Assembly: GCA_017999915.1 (NCBI GenBank) | Contig: JAGNKX010000001.1 | Location: forward strand, 879,440-943,439 | DNA from: Spirochaetota bacterium | GTDB lineage: Bacteria > Spirochaetota > UBA4802 > UBA5550 | DNA: 64,000 bases | Direction: 5' to 3' | Shown here: in pieces, positions 63,375 to 64,000 of the stretch | How positions within the stretch are numbered: the stretch's first letter is position 1 | Layout: each line of letters opens with the position of its first letter | Translations under genes and position numbers: made by a program | Notes under the pieces: model-generated | What the model was told of the DNA's origin: nothing | The model's database searches: none | The model's input: only the letters and a program-made list of their open reading frames with translations

Positions 63375-64000
63375 ATGAAACTGAGAATGCTCCTGCCCGT
63401 CGCGTTAATTTTTTTTTACGCCGCGGCCCAGGCCGCCGAGATAGCCGTCATCCCCTACAAAATAGAAAATCCCTCCTCTGATTTTCCGGAATCAACGGGG
63501 GGAGAATATGCGCGGCTCCTTTCAGTGGCCTCCATGGTGCTAAAGGATGATGTGGAGATCACCTCTCCCCGCCAGGTACATCTGGACCTGGCACGCTGGA
63601 AGCTGTCCTCCCAGGACATCATAACAAAAGACGATCTCGACATGATGGGGAGCACCCTGCATATCGATTATTTCCTCCTCGGAAATCTCGCCCGTGGCGG
63701 CGACCGGTACCGCTCCGACAGCGTCCTATACTCGGTCCGCGACCGGAAAGTGGTTGCCAGGGCCCGGGTGTCGGACCGCGAGCTTATCGGACTCGCGCAA
63801 AAAGAAATAAAGGAGGCTTTGAGGCTGTTTCGCACAAAGTCTCCCATGGACGCAGGCGCCGGCGGCGGTTCCATGGACCTGGTTTTTCTCCTGGACCTGT
63901 CATACCGGATTAATCGGGACTGGCAGCCGGTAAAAAGCGCCGTTATCGGCCTTGCTTCGCACCTGATAGACAACCGCAGGATGGATACCAGGATCTACCT
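63375..64000 (+). CDS. Exported VWA-like protein, truncated by the window edge
   Basis: About 208 codons from the ATG at 63375 to the right edge, with no stop. A signal peptide (LLPVALIFFYAAAQA) is followed by a TolB-N-like EIAVIPYKIENPSS and, near residue 178, MDLVFLLDLSYRINRDW, which resembles the start of a von Willebrand A domain. The MIDAS motif would be DLSYR rather than DxSxS, so metal binding may be lost. It follows the PilZ gene by 15 bp. Confidence 0.75.
   Translation, partial: MKLRMLLPVALIFFYAAAQAAEIAVIPYKIENPSSDFPESTGGEYARLLSVASMVLKDDVEITSPRQVHLDLARWKLSSQDIITKDDLDMMGSTLHIDYFLLGNLARGGDRYRSDSVLYSVRDRKVVARARVSDRELIGLAQKEIKEALRLFRTKSPMDAGAGGGSMDLVFLLDLSYRINRDWQPVKSAVIGLASHLIDNRRMDTRIY

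Overview
The window is about 64 kb of a bacterial chromosome that most resembles an uncultured or little-studied spirochaete. This is an inference from gene content: FecR-domain and exported lipoproteins, an XpaC/TelA pair, a DUF1577-like protein with a C-terminal PilZ domain, the PgsB-PgsC-PgsW polyglutamate set, a giant BadF-type activase, and many signal-peptide proteins without relatives I can name. Outer-membrane-like proteins suggest a diderm envelope. No ribosomal RNA or conserved phylogenetic marker is present to settle the assignment.

Layout. Bases 1-6560 are visibly AT-richer and hold a mobile element. A tyrosine integrase lies next to tRNA-Arg(ACG), and all its cargo is on the minus strand: two small proteins, an unknown 316-residue protein, an excisionase-like HTH protein, a DUF2292-like peptide, a DnaG-like primase, a DnaB-like helicase and an unknown protein that runs off the left edge. 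Bases 6560-7320 carry tRNA-Arg, a DUF4870-like membrane protein and two tRNA-Ser genes separated by a near-perfect hairpin.

From about 7.4 to 29.5 kb the core chromosome holds an outer-membrane barrel candidate, tcdA, a possible secreted RNase-like protein, argB, murJ, a cold-shock gene with a long leader, lipoproteins, plsC, a metallophosphoesterase-nucleotidyltransferase fusion, a TetR/ferredoxin pair with a palindromic operator, a UDP-sugar pyrophosphorylase, two related radical SAM proteins, queE, an ADP-ribosylglycohydrolase and a CruF-like carotenoid protein. From 29.6 to 35.4 kb a co-directional cluster reads STAS - pth - xpaC - telA - DJ-1 - dual cNMP-binding protein - membrane protein. 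From 36 to 42.2 kb lie an ADP-forming acyl-CoA ligase alpha-type protein, a poly-gamma-glutamate operon (pgsB, pgsC, pgsW) with a good sigma-70-type promoter, an SDR enzyme and an agmatinase.

From 42.2 to 64 kb are a SET-domain protein, a LysM membrane protein, a GNAT/SfsA-GIY-YIG pair, a REC-PAS-HD-GYP regulator, a 1437-residue CoA-dehydratase-activator-type protein, FecR, ManC, a 1053-residue HEAT-repeat protein with a degenerate cyclase-like domain, a TPR protein, an orphan Opp/Dpp ATPase, a GlgD-like protein, lipoproteins, a PilZ protein and a truncated VWA-like exported protein.

The strongest leads are the tRNA-Arg element with its primase-helicase-unknown module, the leaderless TetR operator arrangement, the enzyme fusions (phosphoesterase-nucleotidyltransferase, SfsA-DUF123, HEAT-cyclase), the BECR-like exported protein, and several long hairpins and a short element with terminal inverted repeats. 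No CRISPR array or recognisable defence system was found.
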